Positions 33,955 through 42,148 of a stretch of DNA of 42,148 bases are shown here, piece by piece. Within the stretch, counting starts at the first letter, position 1, and each line of letters opens with the position of its first letter. The DNA lies in the NCBI GenBank assembly GCA_017938725.1, contig JAGBAW010000011.1, forward strand, positions 1-42,148. Direction: 5' to 3'. Both the position numbers and the translations under genes were made by a program. The notes beneath the pieces are model-generated. The model was not told where the DNA came from, ran no database searches, and saw nothing but the letters and a program-made list of their open reading frames with translations. Source of the DNA: Bacilli bacterium (lineage in GTDB: Bacteria; Bacillota_I; Bacilli_A; RF39; UBA660).

Positions 33955-36075
33955 ATGAGGAAGGAAAAGATGGTGAATAAGGTTCATATTAATAAACTTA
34001 TATTCATTATAAGCCTTCTTTTATTTTGTACCATAATAATTAGGTTGATATATCTAAATTTATCTCCTACAATAGATGGGATAAATTTATCTGAATTTGC
34101 AAAAAATAGAAACACTACTAAAGAGACTTTATATGCAACAAGGGGAACAATTTATGATTCTAATAAAGAAATACTTGCTCAATCAGTAGATTCTTATACA
34201 ATAATTGCATATTTAGATAAAAGCAGGAGTAAAAATTCTTTAAAACCAAAGCATGTAGTTGATAAAGAAATGACCGCTGAAAAACTTTCTCCTATCTTAA
34301 ATATGACAAAAGAAAGAATACTTGAACTTTTAAATCAAAAAGGTTTATACCAAGTTGAATTAGGTCCAGGTGGCAAGGGACTTACTGAACTTCAGAAAGA
34401 GGAAATTGAAAAGTTAGAATTACCAGGAATTGATTTTATTAGTACTACCAAAAGATATTATCCAAATCTTGATTTTGCATCATATATACTTGGTTACGTA
34501 AAAACTGATGAAGAAACTTCTCAAATGAATGGTGAAATGGGGGTTGAACTTTATTACAATAAGGAACTTACTGGTACTAATGGTTCACTTGAATATCAAG
34601 TAGATGCAAATGGTTATAAACTCATTACAAATAGTGATGCATCAGAGATTAGAATAGATAAAATAGATGGTATGGATATATACTTGACAATTGATAGTAA
34701 TGTTCAACTAATTGTAGAAAGGGCATTAAATACGTATTTTGAATCATCGGGTGCAACAAATGGTGGTGTAGTAGTTGCGGATGCCAAAACTGGCAAAATA
34801 CTTGCATCAACAAGTAGACCTAGTTTTGATCCAAATATAAAAGATATAAAAAGTTACTTAGATCCACTTGTTTCAGTTGCTTTTGAACCAGGTTCTACAA
34901 TGAAAACATATACCTACATGACAGCTTTAGAAAAAGGAACTTATAAGGGTGATGATAAGTTCATGTCTGGTACTATGGAAATTAGCGGATATACAATTAG
35001 GGATTGGAATAGAGTTGGTTGGGGTGAAGTTACATATGATTATGGTTATATGCAGTCATCTAATATAGGTATTGCCAATTTAGTAAGTAAATATATTACA
35101 AGAGATGATTTATATTCATATTTTGATAAATTAGGATTTGGAAAGAAAACTGGCATAGAACTTCCAGGTGAGGTGACAGGTAAAATATCATTTAAATATG
35201 ATATTGAAGTTGCAACAGCGGGATTTGGCCAAGGTATTACGACAACTCCAATTCAACATATAAAGGCACTAACCTCGATATCGAATAATGGGTACTTATT
35301 AAATCCAACAATAATTGAAAAAATAGTTGATTCTAATACTAAAAAAACAGTATATAAATATAAGGATAAAAAAGGTACTAAGGTAGCAAGTGAATCTACA
35401 GTAAATAAAATTAAGGATTTGATGAACTCTGTTGTAAGTAATCCTCAGGCAACAGGACATATTTATTATCTTGATGGATATAACATAATTGGTAAAACAG
35501 GTACAGCTCAAATATTAAATCCAAATACAGGACAATATTACTCAGGTGATATAGCAGCTATAAAGTCATTTGAAGGTATGTATCCTAAAGATGATCCTAA
35601 GTTTATATTTTATATATATCTAGAAAGAGCTAGATCAAATAAGATGCCTGATATATTAAAATCAATTATTAAGGATATAGAGACATATTATAATATTACA
35701 AAGGTTAATACAGGGGATACAAAAAACTACAAAATGGAAAACTTTTTGAATAAAAATGTTGATACAGTAAAAAATACACTAAATTTATTCGGTATTAAAT
35801 ATGAGATAATAGGTACAGGAAATAAAATAATAAACCAGTATCCATTAAATGGTACAATAGTAAATGGTAAAGTATTTTTGGTTACTAATTCAAGTGATAT
35901 AACTATTCCCAATATTGTTGGATATTCTAGAAAAGATGCAGTAAATCTAGTAAGATTATTGAATCTTGATTATTCTTTAGAAGGTAATGGCTATGTATCT
36001 ACTTATAATGTAGAAGTGGATGAAAATGGTAAACCTATAAAAGTTAATATTGTATTAAATGATAAATACAAGTAA
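33955..36075 (+). CDS. Septal class B penicillin-binding protein with PASTA domains
   Basis: About 706 aa. One membrane anchor (about residues 12-34), a pedestal domain with TRGTIYDSNKEILAQS, and a transpeptidase domain with SxxK at S314 (GSTMK), SxN at S368-S-N370 and KTG at K514, all intact. The C-terminus (about 585-706) has two PASTA-like repeats (FLNKNVDTVKNTLNLFGIKY and IPNIVGYSRKDAVNLVRLLNL). This is the PbpB/SpoVD (FtsI) type that cross-links septal peptidoglycan. I chose the ATG at 33955 over the GTG at 33946. mraY, murD and ftsW do not follow. Confidence 0.93.
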   Translation: MRKEKMVNKVHINKLIFIISLLLFCTIIIRLIYLNLSPTIDGINLSEFAKNRNTTKETLYATRGTIYDSNKEILAQSVDSYTIIAYLDKSRSKNSLKPKHVVDKEMTAEKLSPILNMTKERILELLNQKGLYQVELGPGGKGLTELQKEEIEKLELPGIDFISTTKRYYPNLDFASYILGYVKTDEETSQMNGEMGVELYYNKELTGTNGSLEYQVDANGYKLITNSDASEIRIDKIDGMDIYLTIDSNVQLIVERALNTYFESSGATNGGVVVADAKTGKILASTSRPSFDPNIKDIKSYLDPLVSVAFEPGSTMKTYTYMTALEKGTYKGDDKFMSGTMEISGYTIRDWNRVGWGEVTYDYGYMQSSNIGIANLVSKYITRDDLYSYFDKLGFGKKTGIELPGEVTGKISFKYDIEVATAGFGQGITTTPIQHIKALTSISNNGYLLNPTIIEKIVDSNTKKTVYKYKDKKGTKVASESTVNKIKDLMNSVVSNPQATGHIYYLDGYNIIGKTGTAQILNPNTGQYYSGDIAAIKSFEGMYPKDDPKFIFYIYLERARSNKMPDILKSIIKDIETYYNITKVNTGDTKNYKMENFLNKNVDTVKNTLNLFGIKYEIIGTGNKIINQYPLNGTIVNGKVFLVTNSSDITIPNIVGYSRKDAVNLVRLLNLDYSLEGNGYVSTYNVEVDENGKPIKVNIVLNDKYK

Positions 36076-36137
36076 AGATTATATTGGACAATAATAAAAT
36101 TTCAGAATTTATTAAATATTAAAGAAAACTAAAAGGT

Positions 36138-36290
36138 ATGAAACAAGTTAAATTAGCAAACAAATTATTTGTACTAGAAAGGAAAAAAACTAAATTGGCG
36201 ACCGCAAAGGGTACACAAAATATTTTGTTTTCATTGTTTTTATCAAAGAAACTTAATTGTATTCGATATCTTAAATGGTGTGAAGGATAA
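36138..36290 (+). CDS. Possible small Lys-rich ORF
   Basis: ATG to TAA, 50 codons, starting MKQVKLANKLFVLERKK and ending KWCEG. An AAAAGG stands 1 nt before the ATG, too close for a good Shine-Dalgarno. The product is basic with one hydrophobic patch (NILFSLFL). It could be chance, a remnant or a small protein; I recognise nothing. Confidence 0.2.
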   Translation: MKQVKLANKLFVLERKKTKLATAKGTQNILFSLFLSKKLNCIRYLKWCEG

Positions 36291-36361
36291 GAATACTAAT
36301 GAAAATATAAATGATATAACTAAATATATGTAAATAAATAAGTAAAAAGATAATTTTAGGG

Positions 36362-36414
36362 GACTGCTGAAAAAGTACATAAAGATTATTGTAAACCATA
36401 TCAGTAGTCTTTTT
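36362..36414 (+). terminator. Long-loop hairpin with T run before pyk
   Basis: GACTGCTGA (36362-36370) pairs with TCAGTAGTC (36401-36409), nine pairs with one G-U, followed by T5. The 30-nt loop can hold a small TACA/TGTA pairing. It is probably the end of a transcript from the dcw cluster; an RNA element is possible. Confidence 0.55.
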
Positions 36415-36439
36415 ATTTACATTTTTTGTAAGTATTCTA

Positions 36440-36469
36440 TTTACATAAACTGTAATTTTGGTGTATAAT
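36440..36469 (+). promoter_or_regulatory. Promoter of pyk
   Basis: TTTACA (36440-36445), 18 nt, TATAAT (36464-36469). AAGGAGAG (36481-36488) is the Shine-Dalgarno. Confidence 0.75.
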
Positions 36470-36496
36470 ACTCTTGCAAAAAGGAGAGTTGTAGAA

Positions 36497-37906
36497 ATGA
36501 AAAAAACAAAAATAGTATGTAGTATTGGTCCATCTACACAAAATTGGAAAAATTTTAAGGGATTAGTAGATGCTGGTATGAATGTAGCAAGAATTAACTT
36601 TTCACATGCTACCATGGAAGAAAGAAAAATTGATGAAGAATTAATTAAAAGAGCAAATGATGAACTTGGTGTACATATTGCAACATTATATGATACAAAG
36701 GGACCAGACTTAAGAACATGTACTTTTGAAGGAGATTATATTGATTTAGTTGAGGGAAAAACTATTCGTATAATTGAATCAGATGAACCTGGTACAAAAG
36801 ATGCTATATCATTTAATTATAATGGTATATTAAAGGATTTAAAACCTGGTATGAGTGTACTTTTAGATGATGGATTTTATAAATTAGAAGTTGAAAGTAA
36901 TGACTCTGATGGTGGTGTTACATGCAGAATTTGTAATGGTGGAACAATTAAAAGTAGACGTGGTGTGTGTATTCCAGGTATAAAACTAGATGTTCCATAT
37001 GTAAGCGAGCAAGATAGAGAAGATATTAAATATGCTTGCGACCATGATGGTGATTATTTGGCAATATCATTTGTTAATAGTGCTGAAAATATTAAAGAGG
37101 TTAGAAAACTATGTGCTGAATTTGGCAAACCAAATATGCCTATTATATCTAAGATAGAAACTCAATATGCTATGGATAATTTAGATTCAATAATTGATGA
37201 AACAGATGTAGTCATGATAGCAAGAGGGGATTTAGGAATAGAAACAGGTGTTGAAAATCTTCCATTATACCAACAAATGATGATTACTAAATGCCGTGAA
37301 AAAGCTAAACCAGTTATAATGGCAACTCAAATGATGGCAAGTATGAAACATAGTATTAGACCTACAAATGCAGAAGTAACAGACGTTGCTAATGCTGTAC
37401 TTGCAGGATGTGATGCTGTAATGACTAGTGATGAAACAACAATGGGTGAATATCCAGTTGAAACAGTTCAAAATATGGCTGAAATTTGTAAAAAGGTTGA
37501 AAGTTATTATAAATATGATAATAGATATGATTATACTGCTACTGATAAAACAGATATAATTGCTAGAAGTGTTGTTAATGCAAGTAATCAATTAAATTCA
37601 AAAGTAATAGTAGCAGCTACAATGTCAGGTCATACTGCTGCAGCTATTAGTAACTTAAGACCAGATGCACCTATACTAGCAACTGTACCTGGTGAAAAAA
37701 TAGCTAAAGCAGTTTCACTTAATTATGGTGTATATCCAGTAGTTGTTGGAGAATATAAATCAACTGATGAACTTGTAAATGATGGTGTTGCTAAAGCTAA
37801 AGAATTTGCAGAGTTAAATAAGGGTGATCAAATAATTATTACAGGTGGTTTCCCTAATAATGGAAATAAAACTACAAACTTTATGAAAATAGAAGAAATT
37901 GATTAA
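36497..37906 (+). CDS. pyk: Pyruvate kinase
   Basis: 469 aa. It catalyses PEP plus ADP to pyruvate plus ATP. Signatures: TKIVCSIGPSTQ, MNVARINFSHA, YDTKGPDLRT, ISKIETQ, MIARGDLGIE and IMATQMMASM. It lacks the extra C-terminal PEP-utiliser-like domain present in Bacillus Pyk, so it is the short form. I chose the ATG at 36497 with AAGGAGAG 8 nt upstream. Single gene; the promoter for the next gene overlaps its 3' end. Confidence 0.97.
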   Translation: MKKTKIVCSIGPSTQNWKNFKGLVDAGMNVARINFSHATMEERKIDEELIKRANDELGVHIATLYDTKGPDLRTCTFEGDYIDLVEGKTIRIIESDEPGTKDAISFNYNGILKDLKPGMSVLLDDGFYKLEVESNDSDGGVTCRICNGGTIKSRRGVCIPGIKLDVPYVSEQDREDIKYACDHDGDYLAISFVNSAENIKEVRKLCAEFGKPNMPIISKIETQYAMDNLDSIIDETDVVMIARGDLGIETGVENLPLYQQMMITKCREKAKPVIMATQMMASMKHSIRPTNAEVTDVANAVLAGCDAVMTSDETTMGEYPVETVQNMAEICKKVESYYKYDNRYDYTATDKTDIIARSVVNASNQLNSKVIVAATMSGHTAAAISNLRPDAPILATVPGEKIAKAVSLNYGVYPVVVGEYKSTDELVNDGVAKAKEFAELNKGDQIIITGGFPNNGNKTTNFMKIEEID

Positions 37907-37928
37907 TTTCTTTTATTTTTGTTATAAT
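37899..37928 (+). promoter_or_regulatory. Promoter of the XRE membrane regulator
   Basis: TTGATT (37899-37904, inside the pyk end), 18 nt, TATAAT (37923-37928) preceded by TGT. It yields a leader of about 94 nt. Confidence 0.65.
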
Positions 37929-37934
37929 ATTAGT

Positions 37935-37988
37935 GAATGCAACCGAAACTTTACAAAATTTCAAAGCAAAGTTGGTAGAATGCAACCG
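37935..37988 (+). promoter_or_regulatory. Leader with paired GAATGCAACCG repeats and hairpin
   Basis: GAATGCAACCG occurs at 37935-37945 and again at 37978-37988, 43 bp apart, about four helical turns. Between them, ACC plus AACTTT (37942-37952, GA bulged) can pair with AAAGTTGGT (37968-37976). It may be a two-site operator for the XRE protein encoded next, or a structured leader. No known riboswitch recognised. Confidence 0.5.
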
Positions 37989-38028
37989 TAAATAATATTA
38001 AAATTAATAGCGAAAGGAGTGAAATAAT

Positions 38029-39630
38029 TTGAAATTTGGAGACAAGTTAATTGCTTTAAGAAAGAAAGCAGGAATGTCACAAGAAGAATTAGCAGAAAAA
38101 TTAGGGGTGTCAAGGCAATCTGTATCTAAATGGGAAAGTAATAATACTTATCCAGAAACCGATAAGATAGTACAAATATGTAATATATTTGATTGTTCAA
38201 TGGATGATCTTATTAATGATAATATAAGTACAATTGAAAATATAGAAAGAAAAAGTAAAAATAACTTAAATGTTGTACTTGATTCATTTTTAGAGTTTAT
38301 AACAAAAACAATTAATATGTTTTGCGATATGAAATTCATAAGTGGACTAAAATGCGTAATTGAAATGATTATACTTTCAGTAATATTAATTATTGCAGGT
38401 TTAGTAATTGTAAGTTTTACTAGTTATATTGTAATAGATTTATTTTCTTTTATTCCGAGTATTGTAAGTGATATGTTTTGTCAAGTAATAGAAAGTCTAA
38501 TTACTATATTATTTGTTATATTATCAATAATAATACTAGTACATGTATTTAAGATAAGATACTTAGATTATTATGATAAAGTATTAGATGAAAAAACAAA
38601 TCAGAAGGATGGAGATGTTAAAAATGAAAAAATTTCCATTAGCAAAAAAGAGGACAAAAAAATTAAGTTTGAAAGTAACCCAAAGATAATAATTAGAGAT
38701 GAAAAACATAGACCATTTGCATTCTTATCTATATTATCTAGAATAATAATATTTTTCATAAAATTTATGTTAATGTTCTTCGTATTAGGTCTAATATTTA
38801 GTTTACTAATATTTATAGTTTTATTTATTATATCAATTTCTTTAATAACTACTAATGCAATATTTATTGGAAGTACACTTGCACTAGCATCGGCTATTTC
38901 TGTTAATATAATTTTATTATTAGTAATAATTAACTTTATATTTAATAAAAAGCCTAATTATAAAATAATGTTAATAATATTTATGTCATCAGTTTTATTA
39001 TTTGGTATAGGTATAGGCATATCTACAATTAGCTTAAAGAATATAGAAATAAAAGAAGAAAATATTAAGACGATTACTAAAGAAGAAAAAATTCCATATG
39101 ATGAAGATATGATAATTTTAAATTATTATCTTGGGGATGTTGAGTATGTTATTGATGATAGTTTAAATAATAATATAAAATTAATGATAGAATATGATGA
39201 TAGATTTTATTCACATAATTTAGTGATGAATCAAGATTATTATAAAATGAATAAAACTTTTGTTTCATTACACACTAATACAAATATTTTAAAAATATAT
39301 AACGAAATAACAAAAGATTTAAAAAATAATATCTTAAGAGATTATACTAATGATAATTATATGAATATAACAGTTGTTTCATCAAAAAATGTAATAGAAA
39401 AAATAATTGGTAACACAAAAAAAGTATATTTTGTAGATGAAACAAATACAGAAAATGGATATATTTTATCAAACTTTGAACACAGAATTAGTGGTTATAC
39501 TGAATGTACTGGAAATTATAATGCTAAAACAAATGAAATTTCTACAGATTTAGAAGGATGTACTTGTAAAATCAGAAATGAAAAAACAAACAGAGGAGAT
39601 ATTATAAATTATTCTTGTGATTGGGATTAA
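38029..39630 (+). CDS. Membrane-bound XRE-family transcriptional regulator
   Basis: 533 aa. The N-terminal helix-turn-helix (residues 1-65: KLIALRKKAGMSQEELAEKLGVSRQSVSKWESNNTYPETDKIVQIC) is followed by several hydrophobic helices (about 105-135, 150-175, 235-300 and 320-345) and a C-terminal outer or soluble domain rich in beta strands with two late Cys pairs. It is a one-component regulator anchored in the membrane, probably sensing the envelope. The start is TTG with AAAGGAGTG upstream. The long leader with repeats suggests autoregulation. Confidence 0.8.
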   Translation: MKFGDKLIALRKKAGMSQEELAEKLGVSRQSVSKWESNNTYPETDKIVQICNIFDCSMDDLINDNISTIENIERKSKNNLNVVLDSFLEFITKTINMFCDMKFISGLKCVIEMIILSVILIIAGLVIVSFTSYIVIDLFSFIPSIVSDMFCQVIESLITILFVILSIIILVHVFKIRYLDYYDKVLDEKTNQKDGDVKNEKISISKKEDKKIKFESNPKIIIRDEKHRPFAFLSILSRIIIFFIKFMLMFFVLGLIFSLLIFIVLFIISISLITTNAIFIGSTLALASAISVNIILLLVIINFIFNKKPNYKIMLIIFMSSVLLFGIGIGISTISLKNIEIKEENIKTITKEEKIPYDEDMIILNYYLGDVEYVIDDSLNNNIKLMIEYDDRFYSHNLVMNQDYYKMNKTFVSLHTNTNILKIYNEITKDLKNNILRDYTNDNYMNITVVSSKNVIEKIIGNTKKVYFVDETNTENGYILSNFEHRISGYTECTGNYNAKTNEISTDLEGCTCKIRNEKTNRGDIINYSCDWD

Positions 39631-39656
39631 AAAGTATAAGAAATTATACTTTTTTT
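39629..39656 (+). terminator. Terminator of the XRE regulator with a GAAA loop
   Basis: AAAAAGTATAA (39629-39639) pairs with TTATACTTTTT (39644-39654) around GAAA, an 11-bp stem ending in T7. Confidence 0.9.
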
Positions 39657-39666
39657 GGTGTATAAT
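39638..39666 (+). promoter_or_regulatory. DUF4186 gene promoter behind the terminator loop
   Basis: TATAAT (39661-39666) lies 17 nt after AAGAAA (39638-39643), which includes the terminator loop; that -35 matches consensus poorly. GGTGA begins exactly 6 nt after the -10. Confidence 0.5.
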
Positions 39667-39682
39667 TAAATCGGTGAAAAGT

Positions 39683-40036
39683 ATGGAAGATATATTTTAT
39701 AGACTTTCTAAATCGAAATTTAGAAGTAAATTTAAACTTAGTTATAAAAATAAAAAATATATAGAAGATAAAGGTATAGATAAAATAAAAGAACATGCAT
39801 ACGATTTTATAAATAAAAGACTTGCACCTAAAGTAATCTTAAATGATGGAAAGCAAACACCTATGAGAGGTCATCCAGTATTTATTTCTCAACATGCAAC
39901 TGCAACCTGCTGCAGAAATTGTTTATATAAATGGCATAAAATACCTATGAATAAAGAACTTACAAAGCAAGAGGTTGATTATATAGTAGATGTAATAATG
40001 AAATGGATTAACAAGCATATTCCAAAAGAAATGTAA
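39683..40036 (+). CDS. DUF4186 family protein
   Basis: 118 aa. It carries the family hallmark RLAPKVILNDGKQTPMRGHPVF, then ISQHATATCCRNCLYKWHKIP, with conserved His and Cys suggesting metal binding, and a helical C-terminus (YIVDVIMKWINKHIP). The function of the family is unknown. I chose the ATG at 39683 (GGTGA 5 nt upstream); the longer frame from 39617 would run through the preceding terminator. Confidence 0.9.
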   Translation: MEDIFYRLSKSKFRSKFKLSYKNKKYIEDKGIDKIKEHAYDFINKRLAPKVILNDGKQTPMRGHPVFISQHATATCCRNCLYKWHKIPMNKELTKQEVDYIVDVIMKWINKHIPKEM

Positions 40037-40252
40037 AATCCAATAATTAGATGCGAAAAATATACTGAAAATATTAAATAGATTACTTGAAAATATTAAA
40101 AGACTTAAATTTGTTTAATTTAATTGTTGCTATTTATCATTTTTATTATATTGTCAATTAAATATTAAACAGTAATTTTAATTATTTATTAAACCGAGAT
40201 ATTTACAAAAGATTAGATATCTTCTTTTTTTCATATCAAATGATCCCATTCA
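40037..40252 (+). other. Intergenic region before the second PBP
   Basis: About 215 bp, very AT-rich. TGAAAATATTAAA occurs twice (40066-40078, 40088-40100) with a 22-bp period. No gene seen. A terminator-like hairpin lies at its end. Confidence 0.5.
40196..40231 (+). terminator. Terminator-like hairpin before the second PBP
   Basis: AGATAT (40197-40202) pairs with ATATCT (40217-40222), plus a G-U, around a 14-nt loop, followed by TCT7. Confidence 0.55.
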
Positions 40253-40258
40253 TATAAT
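40230..40258 (+). promoter_or_regulatory. Probable promoter of the second PBP
   Basis: TATAAT (40253-40258), with a weak TTCATA (40230-40235) 17 nt upstream. GAGGTGG starts 6 nt after the -10. Confidence 0.5.
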
Positions 40259-40275
40259 TAATTAGAGGTGGACAT

Positions 40276-41325
40276 GTGTTTTTCAAAGATATTCATGTAA
40301 AAATTAGATTATTTTTTGTAATAGTTGTAATATTATTTCTCACTATAATTGGGAAAGTGATATATATCCAAGTATTTGAATACGATAAATTATCAAAATT
40401 ATCAAGTGACTTATGGAGCCGTAATTTACCAGTAGAAGGATCAAGGGGATTAATTTATGATAGAAATGGTGTAGTACTTGCAGATAATGTTACTACAACT
40501 AGTTTAGTCTTAATACCCAATCAGATAAAGGAAAAGGAAAGGGCAATAAAAGAAATTTCTAGTATACTAAACGTAACAGAAGAAGAAATGGCAAAGCATG
40601 TAAATAAAAAGACTTCAATTGAAAGAGTACATCCAGAAGGTAGAAGACTATCATTTGAAGTAGCTGATAAAATAGCAGCCTTAAATATAGAAGGTGTATA
40701 TTTAGTTAAAGAATCAAAAAGAAATTATCCATATGATTCTAATTTATCACATGTACTAGGTTATGTTGGTATAGATAATCAAGGCCTTTCAGGTTTAGAA
40801 CTTCAATATGATAAATATTTAACTGGAGAATATGGTTCAATTAAATATTTTTCGGATGCTAAAGGTAATAAATTAGAGCTAAGCGAAATATATGAACAAC
40901 CTCAAGATGGTATGAACTTAATGCTTACAATAGATAATAACATTCAACTTGCAGTCGAAAGGGAACTTGATAATGCAGTAAGTAAATATAATCCAGAACA
41001 TGCTCTTGCAATTGTAATGGACCCAAACTCTGGTGAAATACTCGCAATGAGTTCAAGACCAAACTTTTCACCATCTAATTATCAAGATTATTCAATTGAG
41101 GAAATAAATAGAAATCTTCCAATATGGATGAATTATGAACCAGGATCAACATTTAAGATAATAACGCTTGCTGCATCCCTGGAAGAAAATACCGTTGATC
41201 TTCAAAATGATAGGTTTTATGATGGTGGAAGTGTAAGAGTAGCTAATGCCAAAATAAAGTGTTGGAAAACAAAAGGTCATGGTGCGCAGACATTTTTACA
41301 GGTTGTTGAAAATTCTTGTAATCTT
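40276..41325 (+). pseudogene. Class B penicillin-binding protein, 3' truncated
   Basis: About 350 residues of a PbpB/SpoVD-type PBP: membrane anchor (about 10-30), pedestal with GSRGLIYDRNGVVLADN, transpeptidase start with SxxK at S291 (GSTFK) and SxN as S347-C-N349 (VVENSCN). Family members continue SCNPGF..., but here similarity stops at about 41322 and the frame ends at a TAA at 41368-41370 after unrelated residues. KTG and everything after are absent, so the product cannot be an active transpeptidase. It starts at a GTG with GAGGTGG upstream. Confidence 0.85.
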
Positions 41326-42148
41326 CTGGTGAATACAGGAACACATTTAAGTTTATTGAGAACCCTTTAAATTCTATAAAACAAATTACCAAGATTGATG
41401 TTAATACTAACTATGATTTGATATATGATGGGGTATTATATTTTAATAATTCACCTGTTGTTATTCCAAACAGTGAAACCGTAGTAATCAAAAATGTAAA
41501 GAAAAAAAGTAAGAAAATAGGTGCAAAATTATTTGACATAAATACCAGTGATTACAAAAAATTGACTTCCAACAAGAGAGTTGAAATAATTCAATTATTT
41601 GATAAATTAGACGAGAAGATTTTGAAGAAATTTAATGGAATACATAGAAACTATTTAATGAAAGAAGTAGCATATAAAACTAATGTTAGATTAATGACTG
41701 TTGTTATTAAGCAAAATGAGTTGATTATAAATTTTGATAAGTCTGCTAAAGATTATGATACTAAAAATTTATTAAAAGAAAGAGCTGGATATCAAAATCA
41801 AAATATTTCTTACTCAATGTGTATTAGTAAACAGAGTGAACTTAATTATGTCATTAAATTGTTTGAAAACTTATATAATAATAAAACAGACAATAGCAAA
41901 GAATTGTATATTGATAATTTACTATCTGATATAACTAATAATATATTAAATATTGATAAATCTATAAAGAAGAAAAAAGTAAATAAAGGATTAATGTTTA
42001 AAGCTAGTAGAAACTTTGCTATTTTAGAAAGAAGAAAATATGGAATTAATGTAAGAATATTAGAAGTAAAAGATAATGATAATTTATTATCCGTAGTAGG
42101 TAGAACAAATTATGAACCTTTATGTAGATCGTTTAAAATTAAAACAAA
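41326..42148 (+). CDS. 5'-truncated DUF5655-like protein, runs off the window
   Basis: A frame shifted relative to the PBP opens right at its break (SSGEYRNTFKFIENPL) and stays open to the window end (about 274 codons). It has no start codon, Shine-Dalgarno or promoter of its own at the junction. The middle (about 80-185: RVEIIQLFDKLDEKIL...YSMCISKQSELNYVIKLFENLYNN) and probably the end form two DUF5655-type domains (a small fold near transport/restriction-associated proteins). The N-terminus appears to be missing. Assignment is by pattern only. Confidence 0.6.

Larger units (their letters stand above)
36076..36496 (+). other. 421-bp intergenic region of unclear content
   Basis: This is the longest gap inside the window. 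It holds a possible 50-codon ORF (36138-36290), a relatively GC-rich patch near 36195-36215 (GGCGACCGCAAAGGGTAC), a long-range hairpin (36362-36409) and the pyk promoter. No tRNA, riboswitch or coding similarity is recognised. Confidence 0.5.

Noticed and set aside
36195-36215. GC-rich patch resembling pieces of riboswitch consensus (GACCGCAAAGGG)
   Set aside because: No paired stems of any known riboswitch surround it, and no ligand-linked gene follows in a suitable layout.
36470-36489. CTCT...AGAG inverted repeats over the Shine-Dalgarno of pyk, and a similar one at 18559-18579
   Set aside because: The left arms lie 1-7 nt after the -10, in the untranscribed or barely transcribed zone, so the mRNA would not contain the hairpin.
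222-42148. UGA read as tryptophan (genetic code 4)
   Set aside because: All conserved Trp positions seen use TGG, and all genes are full length with UGA as a stop. Only the absence of UGA stops is reported.

Overview
The window is one very AT-rich, gene-dense stretch of a low-GC Gram-positive chromosome. It carries about 38 intact genes, all but one on the + strand, separated mostly by very short gaps. Products match Bacilli best: ylbD-ylbE-ylbF-rsmD in Bacillus order, a CotE homologue, a YeeI-type YebC, topoisomerase IV of the Gram-positive ParE/ParC type, and mraZ-rsmH-ftsL-pbp. The AT bias, reduced operons, pilin-like surface proteins and complete absence of UGA stop codons suggest an uncultured Bacilli/Tenericutes-related gut lineage (RF39-like). 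That placement is inference; no rRNA is present to settle it. UGG encodes Trp and no reading frame needs UGA as a sense codon.

Layout. 1-2.4 kb: a membrane-anchored Trp/Tyr-rich repeat protein. 2.5-10.1 kb: priA, rpsB-tsf, a membrane thioredoxin-like protein, frr, a small anchored protein, cotE, rpsP-khpA. 10.2-11.3 kb: two small membrane proteins converging on a shared terminator; the second is the only minus-strand gene. 11.4-16.2 kb: a cell-wall operon murJ-alr-murT-gatD. 16.3-22.2 kb: yebC, a VanY-type carboxypeptidase, an unrecognised protein with a possible methyltransferase-like segment, a CBS-regulated Mn pyrophosphatase and a glycine-rich surface protein. 22.3-26.7 kb: parE-parC. 26.8-29.1 kb: lemA and a DUF2207 protein. 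29.2-32.2 kb: ylbDEF, rsmD, a type IV pilin-like protein, nfo. 32.2-36.1 kb: a short dcw cluster (mraZ-rsmH-ftsL-PBP with PASTA domains) behind MraZ boxes. 36.5-40.0 kb: pyk, a membrane-bound XRE regulator, a DUF4186 protein. 40.3-42.1 kb: a second PBP broken right after its SxN motif and joined to the 3' part of a DUF5655-like gene.

The genes serve peptidoglycan precursor handling and septal synthesis, translation, topology and repair, with a few envelope proteins. The most notable points are: (i) a MurT-GatD pair that keeps the ATP-binding loop but has lost the GatD Cys and His and the MurT Asp; (ii) the double truncation at about 41.32 kb; (iii) promoters whose -35 boxes lie inside the terminator hairpin of the preceding gene, several with the Shine-Dalgarno exactly 6 nt past the -10; (iv) 0 UGA stops in 38 genes; (v) a CotE spore-coat homologue among translation genes. 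No tRNA, rRNA, CRISPR array, transposase or replication origin was seen.
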